Assembly: GCA_030248215.1 (NCBI GenBank) | Contig: JASANG010003532.1 | Span: forward strand, 62,001 to 126,000 | Direction: 5' to 3' | Source of the DNA: Enoplolaimus lenunculus | Lineage: Eukaryota; Nematoda; Enoplea; Enoplida; Thoracostomopsidae | Length of the DNA: 64,000 nucleotides | Shown here: piece after piece, positions 1-11,869 of the stretch | Layout: each line of letters opens with the position of its first letter | How positions within the stretch are numbered: position 1 is the first letter of the stretch | The notes under the pieces: generated by a model | The model's input: the letters and a program-made list of their open reading frames with translations, nothing else | Told to the model about the DNA's origin: nothing | The model's database searches: none | Made by a program: the position numbers and the translations under genes

Positions 1-274
1 GATCGAACCGGGATAAAGACAGTATATCTTAAAAACGTTTTATTTGACCGACCGATTTTGCAGCATTTGTAAACAAACGACCAAGAGTCAATAATAAAAA
101 TTTATTCATTCGACAAATTGTAGGCTTCTCAACGAAAAGGGATTATTAGCTAATACGAATATCTGGTTACATCCTATTAATCTGGAAACTGCCAATATTT
201 AACAAACGTTTTCACCCAGGTAAGTTCTTATTTCTATTTTAAGCGTAGGCAGCTGCAATCAAATACAATGGTAA

Positions 275-568
275 CAGGGTACAACAACCGGAGGTGAAAA
301 AAATCCGAGCCAGATCTATGCAAGTTCTGCTTGAGGAGATGAAACCAAATATTCTACTGCTAAGTTTGGCAATAAGCTGATGTTTTGCCAAAACTTTGTT
401 TAAGTTTTATTTTTGAAAATAACTCTACAACTATAGCTTTTGAAATTGCCTCAAAGTTACATGTTAAAATATTTTTCTATGTGTAAAAGAAAAGTTGGTT
501 CACCTTCTACCGGAGCCGCAGCCGGAGGCCGATTTTCTGCCGGAGCCAGACCTCCCAGTTGTACACTG
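275..568. mobile_element. MITE, CCTCCGG-rich family (copy 1)
   Basis: Begins CAGGGTACAAC and ends GTTGTACACTG, so the ends are imperfect inverted repeats. Inside both ends are runs of CCGGAGG/CCGGAGCC. About 294 bp, no coding capacity. The same family recurs at 34140-34440 and 46658-46953. No clear target duplication is visible here. It lies 1 kb downstream of the OGFOD2 stop codon. Family-level assignment to a hAT-like group is inferred from the CAGGG end. Confidence 0.7.
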
Positions 569-1648
569 GCTGATACCAATGTCAACTATATAATTTTAAG
601 AAAATTATGCATTAAGGAACATTAATATTAATTACACTGTCATAAAGGCAGACTTAAAATCTAAGCAAAAACAACCATGACAAATGTTGACTTCGCTCAA
701 TTTCATAGCGCGGTATATTAAATGACATCTTAATGAGAGTATCTATCAAGGGAGAAACTTAAATTTAGCATACTTATTTTAAGTAAAGCAGCTCCTACTC
801 CTAATCATTCCTGGTGCAACCTTTGGCTAGACTGAAACGGGCGTCATGTTTTCATGGGGGTTAATATTTCATTCCTATTGGCGTAACAAAAAATATCGGG
901 GGATCCTTTTCAATGGGGTTAATTTTATCACATAGCAGTACTATAAAATTGGAACACCCATGAAAATGTATCCGGTGGTAATTTTTTGATGGGGTCATAC
1001 TTTCTTCGACACCGGTTGCATCCTGGCTTGAATTACAAACAAATTGTCGAATCATCATAAACCAAGCAAGTAAAAATTTAATCCAAAGCATGTATCAAAA
1101 CCAAAAACTAAAAATAACAAGAGAAGCATAATATAAAACTTAAACTAAGCTCAAGAATATCAGCTTTCTAAAAAATCGGCTAAGTAGTCGTAACCATTTC
1201 AGATTTTACTTTTGACAAACTAAACCAAATCACAAGCAGAAAGTAGTTCAAGTTACTTTCAGATGCTTCCTGTTTTTCCGCTCTACTACAATAGAGTAGA
1301 TTTAGGCTCTAGAGTTATTTTTTCTATGGCTTAATTTTATGCGCTTATCACTGCACTGAAGGTGAGGCTTAGCAACAAGCTTAAGCTAATACCACGCCCG
1401 TAAATGTAACATTAACAGACGCACATACTAACGGTGATATGTATATACTTTCACCCCTAAAATTCTTGGACGAACCATGAAGACTACGCATATTCAAAAA
1501 CTTTAGAACCAACAATACTGGATCGTAAAAGACGAAAAATTCAGGTCGCTCGCTAAAACTTTCGCACGAAGCTGTACCCTCCGAAATCAATTCCTAGCTT
1601 CGCCCATGAACATCGCCGAAACCTGAGCACACATCGTGACACATGCTA
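569..1648. other. Gene-free 3' flank of the OGFOD2-like gene
   Basis: AT-rich DNA downstream of the minus-strand stop codon at 1649. I see no splice-bounded ORF, no RNA gene and no terminal inverted repeat. The transcript's 3' UTR should lie in the right-hand part, but I cannot fix a polyadenylation site. Confidence 0.5.
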
Positions 1649-4600
1649 TCACCCCAGAGTGCATCTGCTATCCCCATCTGCGCCCACATTACTACTACAA
1701 CTCTCGTTCGTAAACCCATCGCCATAAATTTCTTTGCAAATCGCTTCATATTTTCCATCAACATCACACGGTGTGGCTACTAAATCTGGTTTCGCTTGGC
1801 ACATGGGACAGAGCTGATTTCGTACGGCAGAAGACCTCATCCAAATAATAACGTTTCGACGACGACCAGATAAAATGGGCAAAGCGCCGTGATATTGTCG
1901 GCCGATATGCAAAAATCCCCAGCCTTTTCGATGCTTAAACGGCGGAACAGCTGATGAAAGGTTCGACACTGTGCATAAAGCATCACCGGCTAAACACGGA
2001 CCGCAAATGAACAACTCAGATCCAGAATATTCACTTGAATCAGTCAAGCAAATATTGATTGTTACCTTAAAATAAAAATTAAACCTATATTAAATAATAA
2101 ATTTATAATAAAACACAGAAGCAAACCAACCTTTTCTACTTACTTGTGTGAAACTGAGACTAAAACGAGATAAAGACAATTTTGATATGAAACATGACAA
2201 CACGGGGATAATTTTCCAGCTTAAAGAACTAACACAATAAGCCATAATCAAACACTTACCTCAGAATTATCAAAATGCATCCCAAGCTCGACGTCAAACA
2301 TTCTTTGATCTGCATCTTGCGTTAATCTTGCGTTTTTCGTATCTATGCTACCAGTGCCAGGTCTGCTGCTGGCATTCGAAACGCCGTAGTCAATGGAAAA
2401 CGCTTTAAACGAATCTAGTCCTTCCTGACCGCTATCGTTTAACTTGATCCACTCCGGATAAACGTATCTTGCGATTAATTCAAGGTGCGTAGTTACCAAC
2501 TCACGAATATGTCCAGTGAAACCGATTTCGTTCAGGACAACCTTAAGCACATCAAAAAATTTTGCGCAGGATTTTTTTTGCATTTTTTCAGGTGGTAACA
2601 CAAAAGTCTGTCATTTGAGATTTTTATAATACATAACCTTCCCCTTGCTAAATCCCTGGATACACCTATGTTGCTGATAACCATTTTTCTATTGTTAAAA
2701 TTGCATTTAACAACAAATCGTAAGAAGCAATTTTACCAAAATTTAAAAAGCTCAAACTTTAGCAGCGATTACACCCCTTGGACTTTAAATTGAAAACTTT
2801 TCCAAAAAAATAAAAAGGTGATCCTAAAAGAATAATACAGCCGATATCTTTTTTCCTAAATTCGATAAAACTAACAATGTAAGCTATAGTATGAATAATA
2901 AATACATCAACGGTTGATCTCAACACACAATATCTCGCGGCTTGAGCCAAAGTGCTTTCAGAATAAGACATCCTTTGAAACTTTACTACACATTAAATTA
3001 GACTAACCCCATTATGATTCATAGTATTTGGTTGCACTTGAGGGCACCCAGACTGCTGATAGTTCGATATTTCGTCGTTCAACATATCACAAAACGTTTC
3101 TGTCCAAACTGGGATGTGAAACACATTCAGCCAACCTAAAATAACGCTAAAACATACCACTAAAATTGTTAATTCATGAACTATTAACATATATATTGAT
3201 GATCGATGCCTAAAACTTAAAGAAATACTAGATAGTTAGAGTAGATGGCATACAGGTGAAATACGATCTTACCGGCTAGATTTCTAACGCAAACAGGGGT
3301 ACATGAAAAGCCCCATAACAGTATAACTTATGCTGTCAAATTGTAACAAAATGCCTAACTTATAACAAAAAGCTAAAGCACACTTTGTGACCGCACAAGA
3401 TATGTAAAGTTACGAATCCAAGATATGTCAAGAAGACCACGAACCGCTTCAACGATAGTGATAAATTTTTATTTCTATTACTTTCGTAATTAAGTGACGC
3501 AGCTCTTCCCCAAAACAAAAATCCTGGCTACGCCCAGGCTTACAACTCACTTCACTTGCCCGCAATTCTCACAAGCCACCAACCTCAAATAATTACCCGG
3601 TGACAATGAATATCTATGAATATCGCTAGGTTGTCGGCCAAGATCCATGAACTGTTTACTGAGCCACTTGTCCTCAAAGAAAACAACACAAACCAGTCGT
3701 AGTGGGACTACATTTATTGAGCGAAGCTCGAACACACGTAAGCAATTAAGGTAATATGCAAATTAGTTGTTAGCTAGCTATTCATTTGTCGGTTTTGGAG
3801 GTTTGTAAGCAATTTCCTGATTCCTCGCACCCAAAAACCCTTCAGCCACTTAATAATTTTTGGAATAATTTAAAAAGTCCTAATATAGTCTTGCCAATTA
3901 AGCTAATATGCAAATTAGCTATTAGCTAACTATTCAATTATCGGTTTTGGAGGTTTGTAAACAATTGATACAAATTCCTCGCACCCAAAAACCTTCAGTA
4001 AACCTTAATAATTATTGAAATAATTTAAAAAGTCCTAGTTTTGTCTTGTCAATTAAGCTAATATGCAAATTAGCTATTAGCTAACTATTCAATTATCGGT
4101 TTTGTATGTTTGTAAACTATTTATTCAAATTCGTCGCACCCAAAAACCCTTTAGTGCTGAAATTATATTGATTTTAACCTTAATAATTAGTGAAATATTG
4201 TAAAAAGTCCTAATTTAGGCTTATAAACTATGCTAATATGCAAATTATCTATTAGCAAACTGCTCAATTATCGGCTTTGGTGGTTTGTAAACAGTCTACG
4301 CGGATTCCTCGCACCCAAAAACCCTTTAATGCTAAAAATAGATTGCTTCTAACTGTAACAATTAGTGAAATATTGTGGAAAGACCTAATTTAGGCTTAAT
4401 TAATTATGCAAATTAGCCTGTAGGTAATAAACGGCTTAAAATTTTAAAACCCCAATGCGAGGTTAACACCCCAGGATAATTGGCTTTGAAACAAAAAAGT
4501 TTATCAAAATCGGTTCAGTCGGTCGGACGGATGGACATCCACCTTTCAACCCCCAAGTACAAAACATAAAACGCTTCGCGAAACTCCGAGCTTCGCTCGG

Positions 4601-7600
4601 AGTTTCGCTTCGCTCAATAATCATACGTACAAGTACGATCCCTGGAGCCAGAAATTGTTAGTACAGAAGGCAAGATTTAAGGCGGGAAGGGCTAAATTTC
4701 TTTGACATATTATTCTTTCAAACCCGATAAAAAATATTTTGACTCAGAAAGGGGGATGATGGTCTGACGAGAAGCGAAGCAATCCCCCATTGCCCAAGGT
4801 CCTATGGCCACGGGCACAACCCAAATAAATTGGCTACAACCATAAATCCATAGCACTTTGTTTATAAGTCCAACCGAAACTCACGTTTTGAAATATTATT
4901 CACTAAATTTTCCAGCATTCCTGGCGTAAAATAAATATAATTTGTGTTCCAAAAATCAAATTGAACTCCTTTCACAAATTACACATTTTCTAAGTAATTG
5001 CCGTTGGATCCTGAAGCAAGCCCATATAAAGATCAATGGCGGAACGTTTTTCTGTGGGATTCCAATACAGTAAGCTTAAGCCTTTGACGATTTTTTGCTA
5101 ACTTAAGCTTAGGAATATGCTTATACTACTGTTACAGCCATGTTCTTTACATTTGCCCTGAAGCATATCGAACGTTCAAGCCGTACTCACATAAAATTTG
5201 GTTTACACAATTCGAGAAAACATACTCTATTATTCGCCCTATTAGTTACACAGCCTTTAACCTTAACTTTTTACCGGTCCTCACAAAAATAACTGAATAC
5301 TAACTTGAAACGTCAAAATATTCCACCATTTGGGACGGTATCGTTCGGCAATTTCTGCACGTCGTTTAATTTCGGAATTGTACAATTTCACACGCCTCTG
5401 TATTTCTTGCTGAACCTAAAATATTAAAATAACAAAAACTGCGATATCCACACAAGATGTGACGCAGGCAACAGCCACACCCTTTAATTTCAATTGGTGT
5501 CTTCACAGCGTAATATTGACAGAAGTGTTACAATTCGTTCTTTCACCATTTTTATAGCAATTTGGATGCGGCTGTGTAACATTTTTTAAGTCCGCACGTA
5601 AATTAGCATAGAAATACGCAAATAAACGAATGCTATATCGCTCCCGACTACTGACTAAACTGGAAATATACAGTGGAAATTATGAAAATTAAAACACTTC
5701 TGTGTGTTATTCTTAGGCGAAATATCCATTATAAACAGGGTGCAAGCGGAATTACAATTTACCGGAACTGGAATTTGAAAAACTTAACGGAAACGGATAA
5801 TTAAAAATACATGCCACCGAAAATTTCATTTCAATTTTCTTCTATGCAACATTACTGGTGAAATAACCCTAATTTTAGATACTTTATGTGCTGTATTTTA
5901 TATTTTCATAATCACGGAAGCGCAATCCCACCTTCAAAGGCCTATTTTTGGCGATTGTCAAGGTTTATATACTAAACGAATGATCCATAATGTTTATCGT
6001 CATTTTTTAGTAAAATATCTTAATTTGCAGAGACCAAAATTTTCCGGTAAAAATATACCGGAATCGGAAGGTCAAAAAATGCCGGAACCAAAAACTACTG
6101 TTGCACCCTGAATATAAACGTTTGTTTTTCTGGTTTAATTCTTAGCTGAAAGCATAAACACAAACGGAAACTGCTTTTAGGTCACTGGCCATTGCCTAGG
6201 GAGATCCGCATATTGTGAAACGAACTTAAACTTCATTTTGTTCCAAACATATAACAGAACAATGTGAAATGATTCAAAATGATCCAAATCGATGGTCAGC
6301 CGGTTAACGTTACAGTTGGGTTAACATATTTAGATATATTTTCAGAGCGGTAGAAAATTTGAAATGCTGAAACCTGTTTAAAATGATTAACCTCAAATGT
6401 CAGCTCTTCAAACGAAATTGCACTAGCCCAGTTTCGTTGCCATATCTAAATAGATACAAGAAGATGACTGCAAACAACTACACATTTTCGGCGGCTATGG
6501 GAAACCCCCACGTCCGCTCAACCTAAAGAATGTACCAGACACTGAGCGAGTGCGCTGGTATGAGCGAGATAATAGCCAACTACTGAATAGGCTATTACCA
6601 ACGACTTTATCGTCTCACATATTCATATATCAATGCTAAAATATATGCTGAACAAGTGTTATTCATTTAAAAAAATTGTGCAAAGCTTCACAATTGTATA
6701 ATCGCCATATTAGGGAGGTCCGGTTTGGTAGTTTAGAGATCTCGCGCTTCATGAATGAAAGAAATGTTTTGAGACAGTTACAGAGTGATATAATACTGAA
6801 ACAATGTATAGCTTCTCACTCGCGAATTCTTCAAAGTTCAGTCTAAATTCTAGCCTGCCGCCATCGCTCACTCTGTTTCAACTCCTAGTGCCTTGAAATA
6901 TTTCATATATACAAAAATTCCCCACAAAAGCTTCAAACTGAAGTTTTGTTCTAGAGTAAACGACAATAGTGTATAGCTTTTCACTCGAGATATATTTTCA
7001 TGTCGTGCTCACGCAGCAAACGATTCATCCTGATCCAGATACTCAAACTACCAAATTTTATGGAACTAAAAGAGTACTCTGAAATTAGTCTCGTAGCCAA
7101 CTAGGGGAGTGTGACTAACCTCATAAACCCCAACAAAAATTTGCCATCCGTACTGCTAAAGGATTTTAAGTTTGCTTTTACGCGGAAACCAAAGGGGCGG
7201 GCCTGACAGGATGCGGCCCTCCGAACCAAAGTTTCTCGGTTCGGTACGCCACTGCCGGAGCAGCCACCCCTACACTCATCATTTGGGCCTTGGGGTCCCC
7301 ATTCCTAAATCGCCGCCACCCTAACCGGTTGAAACAAAAACAGCTTAAGTTTTAAAATGCGTCTGGCGTCTCGCGAGTTCCGGGGCTCCACCCTGGAGTT
7401 CGGAGGGAGAACCCACTTCAGTCTACTCCGACACTGCGAACAAAGAATATGAGGTAAAATAATTTTGACCAACACTGGATTTCATGACATATTACTACTA
7501 AACATTGTTTAGTTGCATATTTCGAGTATTTCGATCGATTTTGAAGAGTTTGCATAGTTTACAACATAAGTATTCCTCCAAATATAAAAGACGAAGGTGC

Positions 7601-8263
7601 TGAACCAAGCATATTTGTCGGAGGTACGGAATATGAACCCCCCAAAGGAAATTAATAAACAAATTAGTTCACTTATAGAATTCGACGCGCTGAGTTCAAC
7701 GGTGCCATTTTTAGCACTGCACAGCGAACAAGTTAGAATGACAACTGTAAATGTCTTTTTTCTAATTTTTTCAAGTGTTCTTGTTCCACGTTTTGGTTCA
7801 GTAGCCGGTCATCTGTACATCGACCCTGAATACACACAAAGAAACAAAGGAATCAATAACGAGCACAAAATCCACAGACATAACTTTCAAACTTACTCAT
7901 AGATTTATGCGTCATCCACTTTTAGTTGCGGCCAGCATGTGGAAAATGGAAACGTCAATTTTCCATTACTGTTTTCAAAAACAGGGGCAGTGGGAAATTG
8001 AATTTTAAATTTGTCAATTTACCATTGCCCTCGCTTGACGAGTTTTGACAAGCTCAATTTCCCACTGCCCCTGTTTTTGAAAACAGAAATGGAAAATTGA
8101 CGTTTCCATTTTCCACATGCTGGGCGCAACTAAAAGGGGATGACGCATTATTCGCGATTAATCTAGAAAAGAACCAATCTAACTTACCGGATAATAAACC
8201 TGTTTGAATACATCATGTGATTTGTAAACAAAGTGGTGCCGTACAGCAGGGATGTAGATGTTG
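1649..8263 (-). CDS. OGFOD2: OGFOD2-like 2-oxoglutarate and iron-dependent oxygenase (multi-exon, N-terminus incomplete)
   Basis: Exons in transcript order: 8263-8188, [one not located], 5415-5305, 3672-3551, 3146-3008, 2541-2260, 2065-1649 (TAA/TAG-type stop at 1649). The last five join in phase and give 356 residues; human OGFOD2 is about 350, so some 60 more N-terminal residues are expected. Family landmarks: NIYI then HHFVYK in the first exon (human NLYV, HVRF), QQEIQRR, YSLSP, the PNTMNHNG motif, YPEW, the iron-binding HFD of GMHFDNSE, the second iron histidine in GRQYHGALP, the 2-oxoglutarate arginine in GRRRNVIIW, then SAVRNQLCPMC and GDGFT near the end. Family members are predicted to hydroxylate a substrate using Fe(II), O2 and 2-oxoglutarate; the substrate is unknown. 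A Ser/Thr-rich insert of about 25 residues lies just before the HFD motif. The first-exon assignment is the weakest part. The intron 3673-5304 carries a 150-170 bp tandem array. Confidence 0.88.
3748..4440. repeat. Tandem array, unit about 150-175 bp, four copies plus a partial fifth
   Basis: Units begin near 3752, 3901, 4058, 4232 and 4404. Each contains TAATATGCAAATTAG, then TATCGGTTTTGGAGGTTTG, then CCTCGCACCCAAAAACC, then AAAAAGTCCTAATTTAGGCT. Spacings are about 149, 157, 174 and 172 bp, so later units carry an extra 15-25 bp. The array sits inside intron 3673-5304 of the OGFOD2-like gene. The unit does not encode a protein. It resembles a small satellite or the internal tandem repeat of a larger element whose right end may include the hairpin at 4578-4608. 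Confidence 0.85.
4578..4608. repeat. Perfect GC-rich hairpin, 14-bp arms, 3-nt loop
   Basis: GCGAAACTCCGAGC, then TTC, then the exact reverse complement of the arm. It lies at the far end of the tandem array, preceded by CGGTTCAGTCGGTCGGACGG. A hairpin at an element end is typical of some rolling-circle transposons, but I do not see a full Helitron 3' end (CTRR) here, so the function is open. Confidence 0.75.
5041..5147. mobile_element. Short MITE-like repeat of the AAGCTTAAGC family
   Basis: Contains GGAACGTTTTTCTGTGGGA at one end, a TAAGCTTAAGCC palindrome-like centre, and GGAATATGCTTATACTACTGTT at the other. Near-identical blocks recur at about 9118-9240, 29995-30090, 30480-30605, 31850-31985, 39525-39790 (interrupted), 40490-40650, 44150-44310 and 48790-48900. 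About 110-160 bp, non-coding. It lies within the OGFOD2 intron 3673-5304. Confidence 0.65.
5736..6110. mobile_element. hAT-like MITE, CCGGTT-rich family A (copy 1)
   Basis: Starts CAGGGTGCAAGCGGAATTAC and ends GTTGCACCCTG, 375 bp. Flanks are ATTATAAA on the left and AATATAAA on the right, an imperfect 8-bp target duplication (7 of 8). Internal arrays of CCGGAA/CCGGTT sit near both ends. It lies in the OGFOD2-like gene between the first exon and the exon at 5415. Other copies: 15052-15465, 22702-23092, 50738-51117 and a truncated one at 8744. Confidence 0.85.
7907..8149. mobile_element. Fold-back element with arms of about 95 bp
   Basis: Left arm 7907-8001 begins ATGCGTCATCCACTTTTAG; right arm 8053-8149 is its near-perfect reverse complement, ending GGATGACGCAT. 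The spacer is about 50 bp. Arms contain GGAAAATGGAAACGTCAATT. A diverged relative begins at about 32089 (TGCGTCATCCACTTTAATT). No coding capacity. It lies just downstream of the first OGFOD2-like exon and would fold in the transcript. Confidence 0.85.
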
Positions 8264-11200
8264 CTTTGAAAGTAACAGCGGCAACTTGCGAACTGCTTCG
8301 CACTGTGAACCATAATTATTCAAACCGATGCAGTTGGCTATATAAGTTTACAGTAACAGTTGAGCAATAATTATACGAATTACAGAAATAATTGCAAACA
8401 CATCCCATGCAAAGGTCTAATAACATCAAGTGTACCCTGCAGCTTGAACCATTGGCTGCGTTACAATTTATTGTCGGAGGTCCCACAATTTCGGTAGGGA
8501 AATTTGTGTAGTTTTACACACATTGCATCGTTCGGTGCGATTCGCAATAAAAAACCAAAACTTTTGACAACGCTTTATAGATATTTGCTAAAACTTACTA
8601 AACATTATTTAAACTACTTAATAGTTTCGCGTCATATCCGTTTACGTGATGTTTCGCTGACCACCGGCTCCGGTGTTTTTTACCTACGACTGTACCCTTC
8701 AAATTAGTTATCTAATCCTAACTCGTTAACCAATCATCTGATCCAGGGTGCAACCGGAACTCCGGTTCCGGCAATACTTGTCCTTCCGGTTTCTTTAAAT
8801 TTTTACCGCAATTGAAGCTTTTGGTCGGCTGAAATTAAGATATTTTACTAAAAACTGACGATAAAACTAAATCTAAGTACTTTTATAGACCTCCCAGAAA
8901 CTTGGATGAACCTAAAAGTAACATGAACCCGATATATTAGTAAAATTTTTTCAGTTCCAGGTCTGCGAACAGAAAAAATTTTATTTTTCAAAAATTTAAA
9001 TATTGGGTGTGTAATGATCCGGAAAGGTCATGAAAAACCTTATTCCATGCGTCTACAAGTACGTCCTAACTGCATGAACACAAATTTCAATTCAACAAAT
9101 TTTGGCCAATGTAAAAAAACAGGAGCAGAACAGTATTACAAGCATATTCCTAAGCCTAAGCCAAGGAAAAAATTAGTCTAAAGCTTAAGCTTACTCTATT
9201 CTAGTTCCACAGAAAAACGTGTTGCCCCAGACCTTTTTACATGGGTCGAAATTTTGAACAGCAGTACTGTGAACGAGTTTTCGAGTACGAGCTGAAAAAT
9301 GTTTCCACACTGCAAGTAACGAATTTTATAATTACGTACTACCCTAAATCTATGTACAGGGATGGACACTTTGAAAATTTTTTCTCAATGCACTTTTGAC
9401 GTCTTCGCAACCTGAACTTCTCAATCAAATAAAAACGAACTGAGAAACTTTACTATATGAAGCACAAAAATAAACATGAAAACAAAGCATATATGGTAAC
9501 AAATGACACTCAGCATGTCTTATAAAAATGGTCAATTATGTTTCCCGTACCTTATGTTATTATTCCAGTCTTAAAAATTTTGCAAAGTAGAAACTTTCTT
9601 GTGGTAAAAGGAAAGAAATACCAAAATCTTTCGGAATGTTAAATTATAACGATGGTTTTTGCGGACGTATATAACAGTTTTAGTTTACACAAATAAACGA
9701 GCTATGCCTCATAATCAAAGCACAAAATAAACCTTTGCACATGTTTGAGAAACAAACTTCTTTACGAAAACACGAGTCAGCTATAAGCTAAAAATTTATT
9801 CGTATATTTACCACGATCAAAATTATACGCACCCATAGCAACCTACTTACATTCGAAGAGCGCGGTAGACATTCAGCAACAAAATACTCCAATAAAGTGC
9901 CAAAAATTCCATTAAATTATAACTAAGCTTCGTAACAGTGCAAAACACACAAATAACAACCAAGATAGAATACAAGTACAAAGACAAAACAGTTTATTAG
10001 ATGCAAAACATGTCTAGTAATGTGTTTAAATAACTTAAAATTTTGCTTCTCACATCCCTTCTTACAAGCAAATAGCAATCGAAATCGTAACTACAAAAAG
10101 TTCCAAAACCAGCAACGTTTTTCAAAATTTTACAAAATATGTAAGCTAACGATCACAAAAATAAAAAATACATCGACCCATGTTTAATTATACGGGCCTG
10201 CTTAGCACGAGTGAGCCAAACACTGCCACTCTCCGAGTTCTGCTAATCTTGTGTTGCCTAAACCCACCAAGGAACGGAAATCTATGCGAAAGTCAAAAAA
10301 CGGTTGGCCTCATTCCCAAAATCAGCGTGAACTAACTTTTGCAGACTACTAAACAAAACGATAAGTATAGAACTACAACTAACATTAAACTATGCAACTG
10401 ATAAACTGGCAGCAAAAACACTAATTATGACTAATGAACAGAAGACTAGAAAGCAAACATACGTCGTACACGGCGTTTTTTCTGAAATTTTCCAAAAGAT
10501 ACCAAGAACACTGCCCTGGTTCCAAGATATGACTTATGTCTGACTTCAACATCTGCCGTAGTTGTATTTAACACAAGGTATGACTCAAACCATAGCTGTT
10601 ATAAAATGATGTTAAGAATTAAGGTGCCTAAACTGCTGTAATGTCTTTACACTAGAAATAATTGACTTGACAATAAAATATTTAACTTTATTACAAGCGG
10701 CAAATATGATAAAACAATCTACCTACTCGATTTTAGTTCATCTTCTTAATAATTATATACATTTTAATTCCACTAAGTTACTACTAGGTTGACTTCACAA
10801 AACCAGGTGCACTGCCAATAACGGTCATTATACCCGAACTTGCTTCACGAACAAAGCTTGTGCGCCAGCCAATGTCCAAATACTTTTTTGACACCCTGAA
10901 TAACCATTGACAAAAAATTCGCAACAAAAAGCTACAATATACATTGTAAAGAAAACACACTACACAGATCACTGCAACCGCAAACAACACTAGTAATAAC
11001 AAACAGTTTGCGAATCAACAAAAATGGCATCGAATGTATAGAAAACAATATTATATACAACTATAGTTCGAAATAGTAGAGTCGCTATTCTGCCGTAAAT
11101 AAAATGCGCTTGTAAACATGTGTTTCTGCATCGCAGCTCGAATGGTACTACTACCGTTTTACGGTTCAAACCTAGACGTTATATATATGAAACAACTTTA

Positions 11201-11869
11201 ATCGATAAATATTCCTGCCTGATCATAAATCTAATCCTAAGCGTAATGATGGGCAACAAATTGCCGAGAGATCGAATAACTTAATATCGTTCTTATTTTA
11301 AACATGACATACTTTCTGAAAACCCTATTAAACATGACAATTTCGTTTACTACGTATATAATCACAGCTAAATAGACAAACTGACTCGATAGCAACTCTT
11401 CAAACATGCGGAATGTAATGAAGGTAAGATTACAAAATTCACAGCATAAAGTTGTCTTAAACAATTAAGCCATAGGTTGAATTTTCCAATCTCATATATG
11501 GGTCGTGTTGGTTACATAAACAAAACTTTTCAATCTTAAAATCGTAAGATAGAACTTAAAAATTTCTTATGACTTGTCACAAACTGATAATAGATGCTAC
11601 CTAAAGCAAATTTATATCAACTATGTAATACTTCGAATCTATTTATAGTTAAAGCTGAGTTTCGTGACTAGATACTCAGATTCTAGTACCCTTTGAAAAC
11701 ACCACATGCAGATGTTTGATGTGTTACGCTTAAAGTAATGAATGTGGCCATATTTCTTTATGCCACATTTTCAGTAAAATCATAAACCTTAAACATCAGC
11801 CTAAATAAATTCAAGTCACTCGTCACAAAGCGCTATAATTAAATCAAACTGCAAAAGCGATATAACAAA
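8264..11869. other. Repeat-bearing stretch without an assigned gene
   Basis: Holds a truncated CCTCCGG-type repeat (about 8470-8700), a truncated family A end starting at 8744, and an AAGCTTAAGC-family copy (about 9118-9240). The upstream start of the OGFOD2-like gene should lie somewhere right of 8263 but I could not identify it. The rest is AT-rich with no convincing splice-bounded reading frame. One hydrophobic minus-strand ORF at 10784-11002 was considered and rejected. Confidence 0.5.
8744..8890. mobile_element. Truncated hAT-like MITE of family A
   Basis: One end only: CAGGGTGCAACCGGAACTCC at 8744, followed by CCGGTTCCGG and a stretch (AAGATATTTTACTAAAAACT) shared with the other copies. 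The matching right end is not visible, so the 3' boundary is approximate. Confidence 0.6.

Noticed and set aside
7597-7902. 101-codon plus-strand ORF
   Set aside because: Its first half (GTCGGAGGTACG ... CACTGAGTTCA-type words) recurs near 58250-58360, so it appears to be repeat sequence rather than a gene.
10784-11002. 72-codon hydrophobic minus-strand ORF
   Set aside because: A stop lies just upstream, no ATG is in frame, and the only acceptor-like site is weak; no homology recognised.
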